Positions 40,117 through 49,239 of a stretch of DNA of 64,000 nucleotides are shown here, piece after piece. This DNA is from Pontibacter mangrovi (GTDB lineage: Bacteria; Bacteroidota; Bacteroidia; Cytophagales; Hymenobacteraceae): assembly GCF_006385705.1 (NCBI RefSeq), contig NZ_VFRQ01000004.1:186001-250000 (forward strand). The letters are read 5' to 3'. Positions within the stretch are counted from its first letter, which is position 1. Each line of letters begins with the position of its first letter. The position numbers were made by a program, and so were the translations under genes. The notes beneath the pieces were generated by a model. It had not been told where the DNA came from. It worked only from the letters and a program-made list of their open reading frames with translations, and searched no databases.

Positions 40117-40692
40117 ATGAATAAAAGATTATCCCTGCCCTTTCTTATACTTCTATTTATCTTCGGATGCAAAGAAGAAGATAGCTCTCCGAGTCAGTGT
40201 GGTCGAGTAGAATTGGCAATTAATGGAGTTTCTAATAAAGCCTCAAAGCCTATGGCTATTATAAGTGAGATGAAATCGCAGCTTAATATTCGTTTATTCA
40301 CAGTGGTAAACACGGAGGATACTTTACATTTCTCAATGGCTGTGCATAACTGGACATTAGCCCACTCTACTCCGGATAAAGCTATGGTGAATACGTTTAC
40401 AAGTGAATTCACTTATGATAGTTGTCAGACCACCACTGAAAGCTTTGAGAATTGCGCTTCTTTTATCGGTTACGCTATTTATAAAAATAAGGACAGCTTC
40501 TATTATACTCTTGACCAAGAGTCGGATAAGCTAAATCAAATCCGAATTCTGAGTATTGATGAATCAAAGAAAAAACTATCAGGAGACTTTAATTTCCGTG
40601 TTGTAAAGATTGATGATTCTGGATTAGGCGACACGGTTACAGTAGCCGGAAGCTTTACAGATGTTTGTTACCTGATAAACAAGATAGACTAG
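40117..40692 (+). CDS. Lipoprotein, AT-rich hypothetical
   Basis: 191 residues with a lipobox (LLFIFGC, Cys at about 17) so it should be lipid-anchored in the outer or inner membrane. The mature part is acidic and has a pattern of beta strands; the ending KKLSGDFNFRVV...DTVTVAGSFTDVCY resembles the small uncharacterised Bacteroidota lipoproteins with an I-x-G-x-F motif. Its composition is AT-rich like the gene before it. It is bracketed by REP-like palindromes (40007-40071 and 40725-40744). Confidence 0.75.
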   Translation: MNKRLSLPFLILLFIFGCKEEDSSPSQCGRVELAINGVSNKASKPMAIISEMKSQLNIRLFTVVNTEDTLHFSMAVHNWTLAHSTPDKAMVNTFTSEFTYDSCQTTTESFENCASFIGYAIYKNKDSFYYTLDQESDKLNQIRILSIDESKKKLSGDFNFRVVKIDDSGLGDTVTVAGSFTDVCYLINKID

Positions 40693-40724
40693 CATCCTTT
40701 TATCGCTTTCAGATTTACCCCCTT

Positions 40725-40744
40725 GCACAAGCGGACGCTTGCGC
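40725..40744. repeat. REP-like palindrome, copy 5
   Basis: GCACAAGC-GGAC-GCTTGCGC, inverted relative to copies 1 and 3, 33 bp after the lipoprotein stop. Confidence 0.8.
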
Positions 40745-40763
40745 TAGTATAAAGTATAATACG

Positions 40764-40797
40764 AAAGCGGCTCCCAATCAGGAGCCGCTTCTCTGTT
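40764..40797 (-). terminator. Terminator between the lipoprotein and EEP genes
   Basis: AAGCGGCTCC, loop CAATCA, GGAGCCGCTT. The T-run is weak on the plus strand and absent on the minus strand; it can serve the convergent pair. Confidence 0.6.
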
Positions 40798-41660
40798 TAT
40801 TTCTTCTTCGCTTCAAACTTTACCTCTGCCATCACTGGGAAGTGGTCGGATGGGAAAAGGCCGTTGGCGTAGGTATCGGTTAGAATGCCGTAGCGGGTAA
40901 CTTTAAAGCCTGGGCTTAGCCAGATGTGGTCGATGCGCTCGTCGGTTTGGCGGGTGGCCTCAAAGCCATTAAACGTGCCGCGGTGGGCGTAGCGCTTCTC
41001 GGCCAGTTGAAAAGCCGCCGTCAGGTTGCTGCCGGCGCTCATGGCTTTGTACTTCTCATCCTTTTGGCTGAAGTTGAAGTCGCCGGTAAGTATAACCGGG
41101 GCAGATTTGGCTATCTCTTTTATCTTCTGCTGCATCAGCTTCACGCTTTCTTGGCGAGCCTTTTCGCCGCGGTGGTCGAAGTGCACATTGAAAAGGTAAA
41201 ACTCAAGCCCTGATTGCTGATCCCTGAACTGGCCCCAGGTGCACACGCGCGGGAAATCAGCGTCCCAGCCCTTGCCCGGTTTCTCAGGCGTTTCGGAGAG
41301 CCAGAAGTTACCTTGCTTCAGCAGTTTATACTTGTCTTTTTTGTAGAACACCGCCGCATACTCCCCGGCCTGCTTCCCGTCGTCGCGGCCCACGCCAATG
41401 TAGCCATAGCCTGGCAGCGCTTTCGCCATACCTTCCAGCTGGTGGTGCTGCACCTCCTGCGTCCCGAAAATATCGAAGTCATGAAACTGCACCAGGTCCG
41501 CAATAACCGGCAGGCGCTTTTGCCAAGCGTTTACCGTGTCGCTCTTGTTGTCGTAGCGGATGTTATAGGTGGTTACACGCATAGTTTGGGTCTGGGCAAG
41601 TATGGAAGTGGCGCAAAACAGCACCAGCAAGCCGGCAAAGTATAAAAATTTGGTTGTCAT
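40797..41660 (-). CDS. Secreted endonuclease/exonuclease/phosphatase-family protein
   Basis: 287 residues with a signal peptide (1-22, ending ILAQ). The EEP fold motifs are complete: VTTYNIRYD, IFGTQEV (metal Glu), NVHFDHRG, LTGDFNFS (catalytic Asp and Asn), ERIDHIW and the final SDHFPV (catalytic His). Export suggests phosphodiesterase or sugar-phosphate/lipid phosphatase work outside the cytoplasm rather than DNA repair. Single gene on the minus strand, its promoter in the repeat-bearing spacer 41661-41965. Confidence 0.92.
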   Translation of the reverse strand: MTTKFLYFAGLLVLFCATSILAQTQTMRVTTYNIRYDNKSDTVNAWQKRLPVIADLVQFHDFDIFGTQEVQHHQLEGMAKALPGYGYIGVGRDDGKQAGEYAAVFYKKDKYKLLKQGNFWLSETPEKPGKGWDADFPRVCTWGQFRDQQSGLEFYLFNVHFDHRGEKARQESVKLMQQKIKEIAKSAPVILTGDFNFSQKDEKYKAMSAGSNLTAAFQLAEKRYAHRGTFNGFEATRQTDERIDHIWLSPGFKVTRYGILTDTYANGLFPSDHFPVMAEVKFEAKKK

Positions 41661-41705
41661 AGGTCGTTGTTTGGTTATGGTATAGATTTGATCTTCAGAA
41701 TTAAA

Positions 41706-41820
41706 TCATTTTCCTGCCCCTTCAAAGGGGGACTTTTCTGAAGGTGTAATAAAATTTACGTTGTAAAATTACACCTACGTATATCCCGTACCTTCGAAGG
41801 GGGCAGGGGGATGACAATCG
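41706..41820. repeat. Nested inverted-repeat element (MITE-like, 115 bp)
   Basis: The outer arms CCTGCCCCTTCAAAGGGGGAC (one copy with a Pu-rich end near 41716) and CCTTCGAAGGGGGCAGGGGGATGAC (near 41793) are inverted; inside, AGGTGTAAT and ATTACACCT form a second pair. The spacer 41661-41965 has no gene, and the outer sequence recurs at 51910-51940. Confidence 0.6.
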
Positions 41821-41965
41821 TTCAGGAATATTCATCCAAAGCTTAAGTTAGCTTTTTTATCCGCACCAGCCAAAGTATACTTCCCCTCTCATACTTCGTC
41901 TGCATCCACCTACACAATTCATCAATTTTTTACGACCTTTGTATCTAGCTAAAGTATAAACACCC

Positions 41966-44497
41966 TTGTCTGAGCTACTGAACTTTAATTACCCGCCGGA
42001 GCCGGCCACAGACCGCGTCACGCTGTTTGCCGATGTGATTCTGCCGCTGCCCCTGCCCAAGCTGTACACCTACCGCATCCCTTACGAGATGAACGACGAG
42101 GTGTCGGTGGGCGTGCGGGTAATTGTGCAGTTCGGCTCGAAAAAGGTGCTCAGCTGCATTGTAGCCGACATCCACGAAAATGCGCCGGCCGATTACCAGG
42201 CCAAGTATATCCTGGACGTGCTGGACGACAAGCCGATCATCACGGCGCCACAGCTCAAGCTCTTTAAGTGGATTGCGGATTACTACATGTGCACGTTGGG
42301 CGAGGTGATCAATGCCGCGCTCCCTTCTGCACTCAAGCTCAGCAGCGAATCCCGGATACAGCTGCACCCGCACTACAACCCCGAGGAGGACGAACTTATA
42401 CTTGCGCCGCAGGAGGAGAAGATCATTTTTGCGCTGCAGAACAACCAGGCGCTTACTTTTACCGAGGTAGGCAACCTGCTGCAGCTCAAGAGCTACCACA
42501 AGTTCATCAAATCGCTGATACAGAAGGAGGCGATCATTATTTATGAGCAGGTAAGCGACAAGTTCTCGCCGAAGGTGGTGAAGAAAATCCGCATCACGGA
42601 GCATTTTGTGCAGGAGGAGGGGCTATTGGAGGAGCTCTTTAACCAGCTCACGCCGCAGCCCAAGCAACTGGATATATTGCTCAACTACCTGCAGCTCGTG
42701 CCCGTGCACCAGGACATCCACCTGAACTACCGCGGCATCGAGAAAAGCGCCCTCACCAATAATCCGCACCTGTCGTCCTCGTCCATCAACACGCTCATTA
42801 AAAAAGGCGTGCTGGAGCAGTTCGACCAGATCGTGTCGCGGTTCCCGATGGAGCATGAGAACCAGCAGCTGCCCATGGCGCTCTCGGAGCACCAGCAAGA
42901 GGCCAAGGACGAGATTTTGGGGCTGTTTAAGGAGAAGGAGACGGTGCTGCTGCACGGCGTGACGGGCAGCGGCAAAACCGAAGTATACATCGACCTGATC
43001 AAACACGCGCTGGATGGCGGCGGCCAGGTTTTATACTTGCTGCCGGAGATTGCCCTGACGGCCCAGATCGTGACGCGCCTGATGAAAGTGTTCGGCGACA
43101 AGCTGGGCATCTACCATTCCAAGTTCTCCGATAACGAGCGCGCCGAAGTATGGCAGGGGGTGCTTTCGGGCCGTTTCCAGGTGGTGATCGGCGTGCGATC
43201 GTCTATTTTCCTGCCTTTCCACGATTTATCTTTGATCATTGTGGACGAGGAGCACGAGCCAAGCTACAAGCAGTACGACCCGGCCCCGCGCTACAATGCC
43301 CGCGAAACGGCGTTGATGATGGCCCACCTGCAGGGAGCCAAAACCTTGCTGGGCTCTGCCACGCCGTCTATCGAGAGCTACTACAATTGCAAGACCGGCC
43401 GCTGGGGTTTGGTAAGTATAACCAAGCGTTTCGGGGAGGCCAAACTGCCGGAGATCGAGCTGGTGGATACGCGCCGCGAGCAGCAGCGCAAGAACATGCA
43501 CAGCCATTTCTCGGCCAAATTGCTACAGGATATTGAGGAGCGGCTGAAGCGGCACGAGCAGGTGATCCTGTTCCAGAACCGCCGCGGCTACGCACCCTTC
43601 ATCTCCTGCGACGAATGCTCCTGGATACCCAAGTGCAAGTTTTGCGCCGTGAGCCTCTCGTACCACAAGTATAACAACGAGCTGCGCTGCCACTACTGCG
43701 GCTACCACGAGCGCATGCCCCACGACTGCCCCGCCTGCGGCGCCACCACCCTCAGAAGTATGGGCTTCGGAACGGAGAAGGTAGAAGACGAGCTGAAGCT
43801 ATTGCTCCCCAACGCCGAGGTGCAGCGCATGGACCTGGACACGACGAAAAAGAAGAACAGCTATCAGCAGATAATCTCGGATTTTGAGAGCGGCCGCACC
43901 AATGTGCTGGTGGGCACGCAGATGGTCACCAAAGGCCTCGACTTCGAGAACGTGAGCCTGGTGGGCATCCTCAATGCCGACACGATCATCAACTTCCCGG
44001 ATTTCCGGGCGCATGAGCGGGCCTACCAGCTGTTTGTGCAGGTTAGCGGGCGTGCTGGCCGCAAGGGCAAGCCGGGTTCGGTGATCATCCAGACCCGCGA
44101 CCCGCTGCAGCCGATTTTCAACAAGGTGCGCAGCAACGATTACCAGACGCTGTACGAGCATGAGATAGAGGAGCGCCTGCGTTTCGGTTACCCGCCGTTC
44201 ACACGCATGATCCGCATCACCGTAAAGCATGCCGATGATAAAGTGGCCGAGAATGCCGCCATCGTGCTGGCCAAAGATCTGACAGACCGCTTGGGCAAAC
44301 AGCAGGTGCTGGGGCCGGAGGTGCCCTACATTTTCAAGATCCGCAACCTGTTCCTGCAGGAGATCCACATCAAGCTGCCCCGCGACTCCACGAACCTGAA
44401 GTCAGCCAAAGGCCAGATCGTGCAGGCTATCTTTAACCTGAAGCTGCTGCCCGACTTCAAAAGTATAAGGGCAGTGGCCGACGTGGACCCGGTTTAA
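41966..44497 (+). CDS. priA: Primosomal replication helicase PriA
   Basis: 843 residues starting at TTG 41966 (MSELLNFNYPPEPATDRVTLFADV); no ATG lies in reach. The N-terminal 3'-DNA-binding domain is followed by the helicase core with Walker A GVTGSGKTEVY (331-341), DEEH box IVDEEHEPSYK and a zinc-binding insert with eight cysteines near residues 550-592 (CDECSW..KCKFC; RCHYC..DCPAC). PriA restarts stalled replication forks by reloading DnaB. A weak promoter with GACCTTTG at 41934-41941 precedes it. Single gene. Confidence 0.96.
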   Translation: MSELLNFNYPPEPATDRVTLFADVILPLPLPKLYTYRIPYEMNDEVSVGVRVIVQFGSKKVLSCIVADIHENAPADYQAKYILDVLDDKPIITAPQLKLFKWIADYYMCTLGEVINAALPSALKLSSESRIQLHPHYNPEEDELILAPQEEKIIFALQNNQALTFTEVGNLLQLKSYHKFIKSLIQKEAIIIYEQVSDKFSPKVVKKIRITEHFVQEEGLLEELFNQLTPQPKQLDILLNYLQLVPVHQDIHLNYRGIEKSALTNNPHLSSSSINTLIKKGVLEQFDQIVSRFPMEHENQQLPMALSEHQQEAKDEILGLFKEKETVLLHGVTGSGKTEVYIDLIKHALDGGGQVLYLLPEIALTAQIVTRLMKVFGDKLGIYHSKFSDNERAEVWQGVLSGRFQVVIGVRSSIFLPFHDLSLIIVDEEHEPSYKQYDPAPRYNARETALMMAHLQGAKTLLGSATPSIESYYNCKTGRWGLVSITKRFGEAKLPEIELVDTRREQQRKNMHSHFSAKLLQDIEERLKRHEQVILFQNRRGYAPFISCDECSWIPKCKFCAVSLSYHKYNNELRCHYCGYHERMPHDCPACGATTLRSMGFGTEKVEDELKLLLPNAEVQRMDLDTTKKKNSYQQIISDFESGRTNVLVGTQMVTKGLDFENVSLVGILNADTIINFPDFRAHERAYQLFVQVSGRAGRKGKPGSVIIQTRDPLQPIFNKVRSNDYQTLYEHEIEERLRFGYPPFTRMIRITVKHADDKVAENAAIVLAKDLTDRLGKQQVLGPEVPYIFKIRNLFLQEIHIKLPRDSTNLKSAKGQIVQAIFNLKLLPDFKSIRAVADVDPV

Positions 44498-44539
44498 ATC
44501 TTGAAAATTAAGTTTAGAATATTCTGAACCCACCTCTAA

Positions 44540-44555
44540 CCCCTCCGAGGAGAGG
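44540..44555. repeat. GC-hairpin repeat, copy at priA end
   Basis: CCCCTCC-ga-GGAGAGG: the same family as 3613-3628 and 33514-33529, flanked by the same AACCCACC word. Confidence 0.7.
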
Positions 44556-44636
44556 AAATTTTTTGTGAATTGAGAAAGTAGAGTGCACACTGTTCAACTG
44601 ACTTAAATTTTAATTGCCGGAGAAAGAGCAAAAAAG

Positions 44637-44662
44637 AAAGGCTACCCGATCGGGTAGCCTTT
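44637..44662. terminator. Bidirectional terminator between priA and clpC
   Basis: AAAGGCTACCCGATCGGGTAGC followed by CTTT: a nearly perfect palindromic stem with an A-rich tract on the left, so it ends clpC on the minus strand and can also end priA. Confidence 0.85.
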
Positions 44663-44686
44663 GCTGTAACTAAAACTTATACTTTT

Positions 44687-47284
44687 TTATTCTTTCGTCT
44701 TATCAGAGTCTGTGGACTTGGTTGGCTCTTTTTCCTCCTCCCCGTCGTTAGCAGTCTTGGCTTTTTTGCCAGTAGACTTCTTCGAGGTGAAGGTAAGCTT
44801 TTCTTCGCCTTCCTTGTAATCCACCATGATCACGTCGCCCTGGTTTACCTCAGCCTTCAGTATCTCCTCCGCAATCGGGTCTTCGATGTATTTCTGAATA
44901 GCTCGGTTTAGCGGGCGCGCGCCATACTTCGGATCATAACCTTTCTCGGCCACAAAGTCTTTCGCTTCTTTTGTCAGCTCGATGGTATAGCCAAGGCCTT
45001 CCACGCGCGTGAACAGTTTCTTAAGCGACAGCTCGATGATCTTGTGCATATCCTCACGGTTAAGCGAGTTAAACACAATCACGTCGTCCAGACGGTTCAG
45101 GAACTCTGGCGAAAACGTTTTCTTCAGAGCGCTGGCAATTGTGCCCTTCATAATGTCGTCCACGTTCTCCTGCTTAGCCTTAGACATGAAACCGATACCG
45201 GCGCCGAAGTCCTGCAGGTCGCGGGCACCGATGTTGGATGTCATGATGATGATCGTGTTACGGAAGTCCACCTTGCGGCCTAGTCCGTCGGTCAGGATAC
45301 CATCGTCCAGCACCTGCAAGAGCAGGTTATACACATCCGGGTGCGCTTTCTCGATCTCATCTAGCAGTACCACAGAGTATGGCTTGCGGCGGATCTTCTC
45401 GGTCAGCTGGCCACCTTCTTCGTAGCCCACATATCCCGGAGGCGCTCCCACCAGGCGAGACACGCTGAATTTCTCCATGTACTCACTCATGTCGATACGC
45501 ACCAGCGAGTCCTCTTTATCGAACAGGTAGGTGGCCAGCACTTTGGCAAGCTCAGTTTTACCCACACCTGTCGGGCCAAGGAACACGAACGAACCGATCG
45601 GCTTTTTCGGGTCTTTCAGGCCAACACGCGTACGCTGGATGGCTTTCACCAGCTGCGTAATCGCTTTGTCCTGTCCAATCACTTTGCCTTTCAGCTCATC
45701 GCCCATGTTCAGGAGTTTCTGTCCTTCATTCTGGGCAATACGCTTCACCGGAATACCTGTCATCATGGCAATAACCTCTGCCACATTTTCCTCTTTTACG
45801 GTATAGCGCTTTTTCTTCGTCTCTTCTTCCCAGTTGCGCTTGGCAGCGTCCAGTTGGTCGATGAGTTTTTTCTCCTTGTCGCGCAGTTGGGCAGCCTCCT
45901 CATACTTCTGGCTCTTCACCACGCGGTTTTTCTCTACCTTGATGTTCTCGATCTGCTCTTCCAGCTTCAGGATGTCATCCGGCACAATGATGTTGTTGAT
46001 GTGCACGCGCGCACCAGCCTCATCCAGGATGTCGATAGCCTTGTCCGGCAGGAAGCGGTCGCTCATGTAGCGGTCAGAAAGCTTCACGCAGGCCTCAATC
46101 GCCTTATCAGTGTAGTTTACGTGGTGGTGGTCCTGGTACTTGTCCTTGATGTTGTTCAGGATCTCGATCGTCTCCTCCGGTGTGGTAGGGTCTACCATCA
46201 CGATCTGGAAACGACGGGCCAGGGCGCCATCCTTCTCGATGTACTGGCGGTACTCATCCAGCGTGGTAGCGCCGATGCATTGGATCTCGCCACGGGCAAG
46301 CGCAGGCTTGAACATGTTAGAGGCATCCAAAGAGCCGGAGGCGCCGCCGGCACCAACTATGGTATGCAACTCGTCGATGAACAGGATCACGTCCGGAGAC
46401 TTCTCCAGCTCGTTCATCACGGCCTTCATACGCTCTTCAAACTGACCTCTATACTTTGTGCCGGCTACCAGCGAGGCAAGGTCCAGGGTTACCACACGCT
46501 TGTTAAACAGCACGCGGCTCACCTTCTTCTGCACAATGCGCAGGGCCAGGCCCTCGGCGATGGCGGTTTTACCCACGCCCGGCTCACCTATCAGGATCGG
46601 GTTGTTTTTCTTACGGCGGCTCAGTACCTGGGCCACGCGCTCAATTTCTTTCTCTCGGCCAACGATCGGGTCCAGCTTATCGTCCTCGGCCAGCTTTGTT
46701 AAGTCGCGGCCAAAGTTATCGAGCACCGGCGTGCGCGATTTCTCCCCTGGCTTTTTGCTCGAAGAGCTGCCAGAGCGGGACGATGAGCTACCAAACAGTT
46801 TGTCTGAGTCATCAGAATCGTCTGTGTCGGACGATGCGAGTGGATTATTGCTATGATAATCCAGCGAGTCTCTTATTGCTTCGTAGTTCACGTTAAATTT
46901 CGCTAAGATTTGAGAAGATATGTTGTCCTCGTCCCGTAGGATGGACAACAGAAGGTGTTCTGTGCCAATGATATCGCTCTTGAAGATTTTCGCCTCCAGG
47001 TAGGTTATCTTGAGCACCTTTTCGGTCTGCTTCGTCAGAGGGATACTGCCCGTGATGTTGCTGCTTTGTGATGCTGTATTTCGTGTAGCCTGCTCTAAAG
47101 CGTACTTTAATTCATCTATCGAAACGCCAAGCTTCTTCAGCAGAGAGATGGCCGTACCTTCTCCTTCCCGAATCATACCCAGCACCAGGTGTTCGGTGCC
47201 GATGTAGTCATGGCCAAGCCGTATGGCTTCCTCACGGCTAAGCGAGATGACCTCTTTTACTCGGTTTGAGAATTTTGCTTCCAT
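44687..47284 (-). CDS. clpC: ATP-dependent Clp protease ATPase subunit ClpC
   Basis: 865 residues. Two N-terminal Clp repeats (about 1-145: [26 protein letters not shown]), Walker A of the first AAA+ ring GEPGVGKTA, a UVR domain ([14 protein letters not shown]), and the second Walker [10 protein letters not shown] with the ClpP-binding segment later. The UVR domain makes it ClpC rather than ClpA or ClpB. It unfolds proteins for ClpP in the cytoplasm. The C-terminal tail is Lys/Glu-rich ([18 protein letters not shown]). No mcsA/mcsB or ctsR is nearby. Confidence 0.97.
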   Translation of the reverse strand: MEAKFSNRVKEVISLSREEAIRLGHDYIGTEHLVLGMIREGEGTAISLLKKLGVSIDELKYALEQATRNTASQSSNITGSIPLTKQTEKVLKITYLEAKIFKSDIIGTEHLLLSILRDEDNISSQILAKFNVNYEAIRDSLDYHSNNPLASSDTDDSDDSDKLFGSSSSRSGSSSSKKPGEKSRTPVLDNFGRDLTKLAEDDKLDPIVGREKEIERVAQVLSRRKKNNPILIGEPGVGKTAIAEGLALRIVQKKVSRVLFNKRVVTLDLASLVAGTKYRGQFEERMKAVMNELEKSPDVILFIDELHTIVGAGGASGSLDASNMFKPALARGEIQCIGATTLDEYRQYIEKDGALARRFQIVMVDPTTPEETIEILNNIKDKYQDHHHVNYTDKAIEACVKLSDRYMSDRFLPDKAIDILDEAGARVHINNIIVPDDILKLEEQIENIKVEKNRVVKSQKYEEAAQLRDKEKKLIDQLDAAKRNWEEETKKKRYTVKEENVAEVIAMMTGIPVKRIAQNEGQKLLNMGDELKGKVIGQDKAITQLVKAIQRTRVGLKDPKKPIGSFVFLGPTGVGKTELAKVLATYLFDKEDSLVRIDMSEYMEKFSVSRLVGAPPGYVGYEEGGQLTEKIRRKPYSVVLLDEIEKAHPDVYNLLLQVLDDGILTDGLGRKVDFRNTIIIMTSNIGARDLQDFGAGIGFMSKAKQENVDDIMKGTIASALKKTFSPEFLNRLDDVIVFNSLNREDMHKIIELSLKKLFTRVEGLGYTIELTKEAKDFVAEKGYDPKYGARPLNRAIQKYIEDPIAEEILKAEVNQGDVIMVDYKEGEEKLTFTSKKSTGKKAKTANDGEEEKEPTKSTDSDKTKE

Positions 47285-47404
47285 GTATACTATACTCCGT
47301 GTATTCTTTTAAACTCTGAAATGTTATAACTGATTGAGCTTTACAGTTGTAGTCTCTTTTTAAACAAGCATTTTAGTACAAATGTTCAGCTTGCGGATAC
47401 GTCT

Positions 47405-48010
47405 TTACTGAAGGAATGAAACTGACGCCGGACCCTGTGTAAATAACAAGTCAATTATACTTAGCTCTGGTACAAATTGTTTGCCAAACACTTGCGTATA
47501 TGGTATTACGTGCAAATTGTCAGGATAGATTTTAGGATGTATCCTGTTTCTGAGATCGAGCACGCTCTTGGGGGGCTGAACCTGGTACTCCTCTGTGTAC
47601 TGCAGCGGTTTGTTTAGTTTCAGTAATTTAAGATAAAGCTTCAGAAGTTCAACGTTCAGCTCGAATAAAAATTTCGGCTGCCGCTCGTAAACCTCCCGCA
47701 GGTAGTCGCTGTAGAACTCGAAGTAGGGCGCGCGGCCATACGCCGCCTGTATGGTGCGCCAGTGCACCAGCTGCCATTTCTGGCTGTAGTCTATCTCAAT
47801 TTCTGTTATCGGGATTTTTATTTTGCTGTTGCCGCGCAGCACCGGCACGCTCAGGGGCTGCACCCCGTGGGCGGTCAGCACGTGGCAGCGGTTGCGGTAG
47901 CTTTGCTTCACGTAGTTTTCGTGCGCCTCCAGCAGTATACTTTCACAGCGAATGGCATGCCTGAAATAACTGATGGGCGGGTTATACTGTATTTCGGTTA
48001 GGAGAATCAA
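47405..48010 (-). CDS. WbqC-family protein
   Basis: 201 residues from TTG 48010 (MILLTEIQYNPPISYF); there is no in-frame ATG before it. The opening L-(T/P)-(E/T)-x-x-Y-x-P-x-(I/S)-Y-F, the HENYVKQSYRNRCHVL segment with its basic patch, SVPVLRG, and WRTIQAAYGRAPYFEFY are the signature of WbqC-like proteins. WbqC genes lie in O-antigen clusters in some bacteria, but no biochemical role is fixed; here no sugar genes are adjacent. No signal peptide. Confidence 0.85.
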   Translation of the reverse strand: MILLTEIQYNPPISYFRHAIRCESILLEAHENYVKQSYRNRCHVLTAHGVQPLSVPVLRGNSKIKIPITEIEIDYSQKWQLVHWRTIQAAYGRAPYFEFYSDYLREVYERQPKFLFELNVELLKLYLKLLKLNKPLQYTEEYQVQPPKSVLDLRNRIHPKIYPDNLHVIPYTQVFGKQFVPELSIIDLLFTQGPASVSFLQ

Positions 48011-48240
48011 GTTGGAGAATAGAAATTAAGAATTAGAAATTAGAAATGACTGGGGCGATATTGCCACAGTGGGCTAATATCGCTAATAAAACTTAAAAGC
48101 GCTTAAGGCAAAAGCCTTGCTTATATTTTAGTAAGTACGGTTTCAGTCCCATAATATAACTTTTACTTCCGGAAGTGGCGGAATTGCTATTCCCACCCAA
48201 TTTCTCATTTCTAATTTTTAATTTCTAACTAGATTAGGTT
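48011..48240. repeat. Divergent spacer framed by inverted AATTAGAAATTAGAAA phrases
   Basis: TAGAAATTAAGAATTAGAAA (about 48021-48040) and TTTCTAATTTTTAATTTCTA (about 48208-48227) are inverted at the two ends of the spacer between the wbqC-like and acyltransferase genes. Between them, GAAGTGGCGG and other GC-rich words; I see no gene. Confidence 0.5.
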
Positions 48241-48241
48241 G

Positions 48242-48249
48242 TACCTTTG
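48242..48249 (+). promoter_or_regulatory. -7 promoter box of the acyltransferase gene
   Basis: TACCTTTG fits TAnnTTTG exactly. It overlaps the first possible start (TTG 48247), which excludes that start and supports GTG 48268. Confidence 0.55.
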
Positions 48250-48267
48250 CGGCTGCTCCGTTTGCCT

Positions 48268-49173
48268 GTGAAAAAAAACATACACATACCTCCGCTCTAC
48301 TACCCGCTCTGGCTGCTGCTTAAAGTTTTGTCACTGTTGCCGCTATCAGTGTTGTACCTTTTGTCCGACTTCCTGTACTTTATAGTCTATTATATGGTGG
48401 GCTACCGAAAAAAAGTAGTGCACAACAACCTGCGAAAAGCTTTCCCGGAGAAAGACGATGCTGAAATCGGGCAAATATCCAAAGACTTTTATAAGCAGTT
48501 TATGGATGTGGTGGTAGAGATTCTGAAGCTTCGGTCTATGGACGCAGCCGAAATGGAGCGTCGCATTGTTTTCATGAACCAGGAGCTGCTGGATAATTAT
48601 GTGCAGCAGGGGAAAACCGTGATAACTATGGGCTCTCACTCCTGCAACTGGGAATGGGTGCTTTCTGCCGGGGCGGTGCAGTTCGGTTTCCCGGCTTATG
48701 GCATTTACAAGCCCCTGAACAACCCGTTCTTCGAAGCCTTTATGCTGAAGACGCGCAGCAAACTAGGGGCAAGGCTGATAAAAATGAAAGATACCCTCCG
48801 AGACTTTGCCGCCAACCGGAACATGCCGCGCGTGGTGGCGATGCTCTCAGACCAGACGCCCCTGAAAAGTGAGATTACATTCTGGACTACTTTCTTAAAC
48901 CAAGATACACCATTTTACGAGGGAGCCGAAAAGCTGGCAACCCGCTTTGGCTATCCAGTGCTTTTCCTGGATGTGAAACGCACCGCCCGTGGCTACTATG
49001 CCCTTACTTTTGAGTTGATATCGGATGGTAACCCCGCAGCAACTGATGCAGATGCGCCTTCCATTACAGAAATATTCGCTCAAAAGCTGGAAGCCGCCAT
49101 CCGCCGCGCCCCCGCCGACTACCTCTGGACCCACAAGCGCTGGAAACATCGCCGCGAAGCGGCAGAGAAGTAG
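48268..49173 (+). CDS. LpxL/HtrB-type lipid A acyltransferase family protein
   Basis: 301 residues from GTG 48268; the frame opens at TTG 48247, but that codon lies in the promoter box. The membrane-anchoring N-terminus YYPLWLLLKVLSLLPLSVLYLLSDFLY is typical, followed by the acyltransferase motif GSHSCNWEWVLS (HxxxxE-type active site as HSCNWE), SDQTPLK and TFLNQDTPFYEGAEKLA, and the C-terminal YLWTHKRWKHR. The LpxL family adds a secondary acyl chain to lipid A or to other outer-membrane lipids at the inner membrane. Single gene. Confidence 0.93.
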   Translation: MKKNIHIPPLYYPLWLLLKVLSLLPLSVLYLLSDFLYFIVYYMVGYRKKVVHNNLRKAFPEKDDAEIGQISKDFYKQFMDVVVEILKLRSMDAAEMERRIVFMNQELLDNYVQQGKTVITMGSHSCNWEWVLSAGAVQFGFPAYGIYKPLNNPFFEAFMLKTRSKLGARLIKMKDTLRDFAANRNMPRVVAMLSDQTPLKSEITFWTTFLNQDTPFYEGAEKLATRFGYPVLFLDVKRTARGYYALTFELISDGNPAATDADAPSITEIFAQKLEAAIRRAPADYLWTHKRWKHRREAAEK

Positions 49174-49232
49174 AAAGGTAGAGAAGTGAAAATATAGCCG
49201 TTCCCAACTTTCTACTTCTCTACCTTTTTACC
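49172..49232. terminator. Convergent terminator-like inverted repeat
   Basis: GTAGAAAGGTAGAGAAGTGAAA and TTTCTACTTCTCTACCTTT pair over about 17 positions between the convergent acyltransferase and yrdC genes. It is AT-poor in pairs and repeats the GTAGAAAGGTAG phrase, so it may also be a simple-sequence repeat. Confidence 0.5.
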
Positions 49233-49239
49233 TTTCTAC

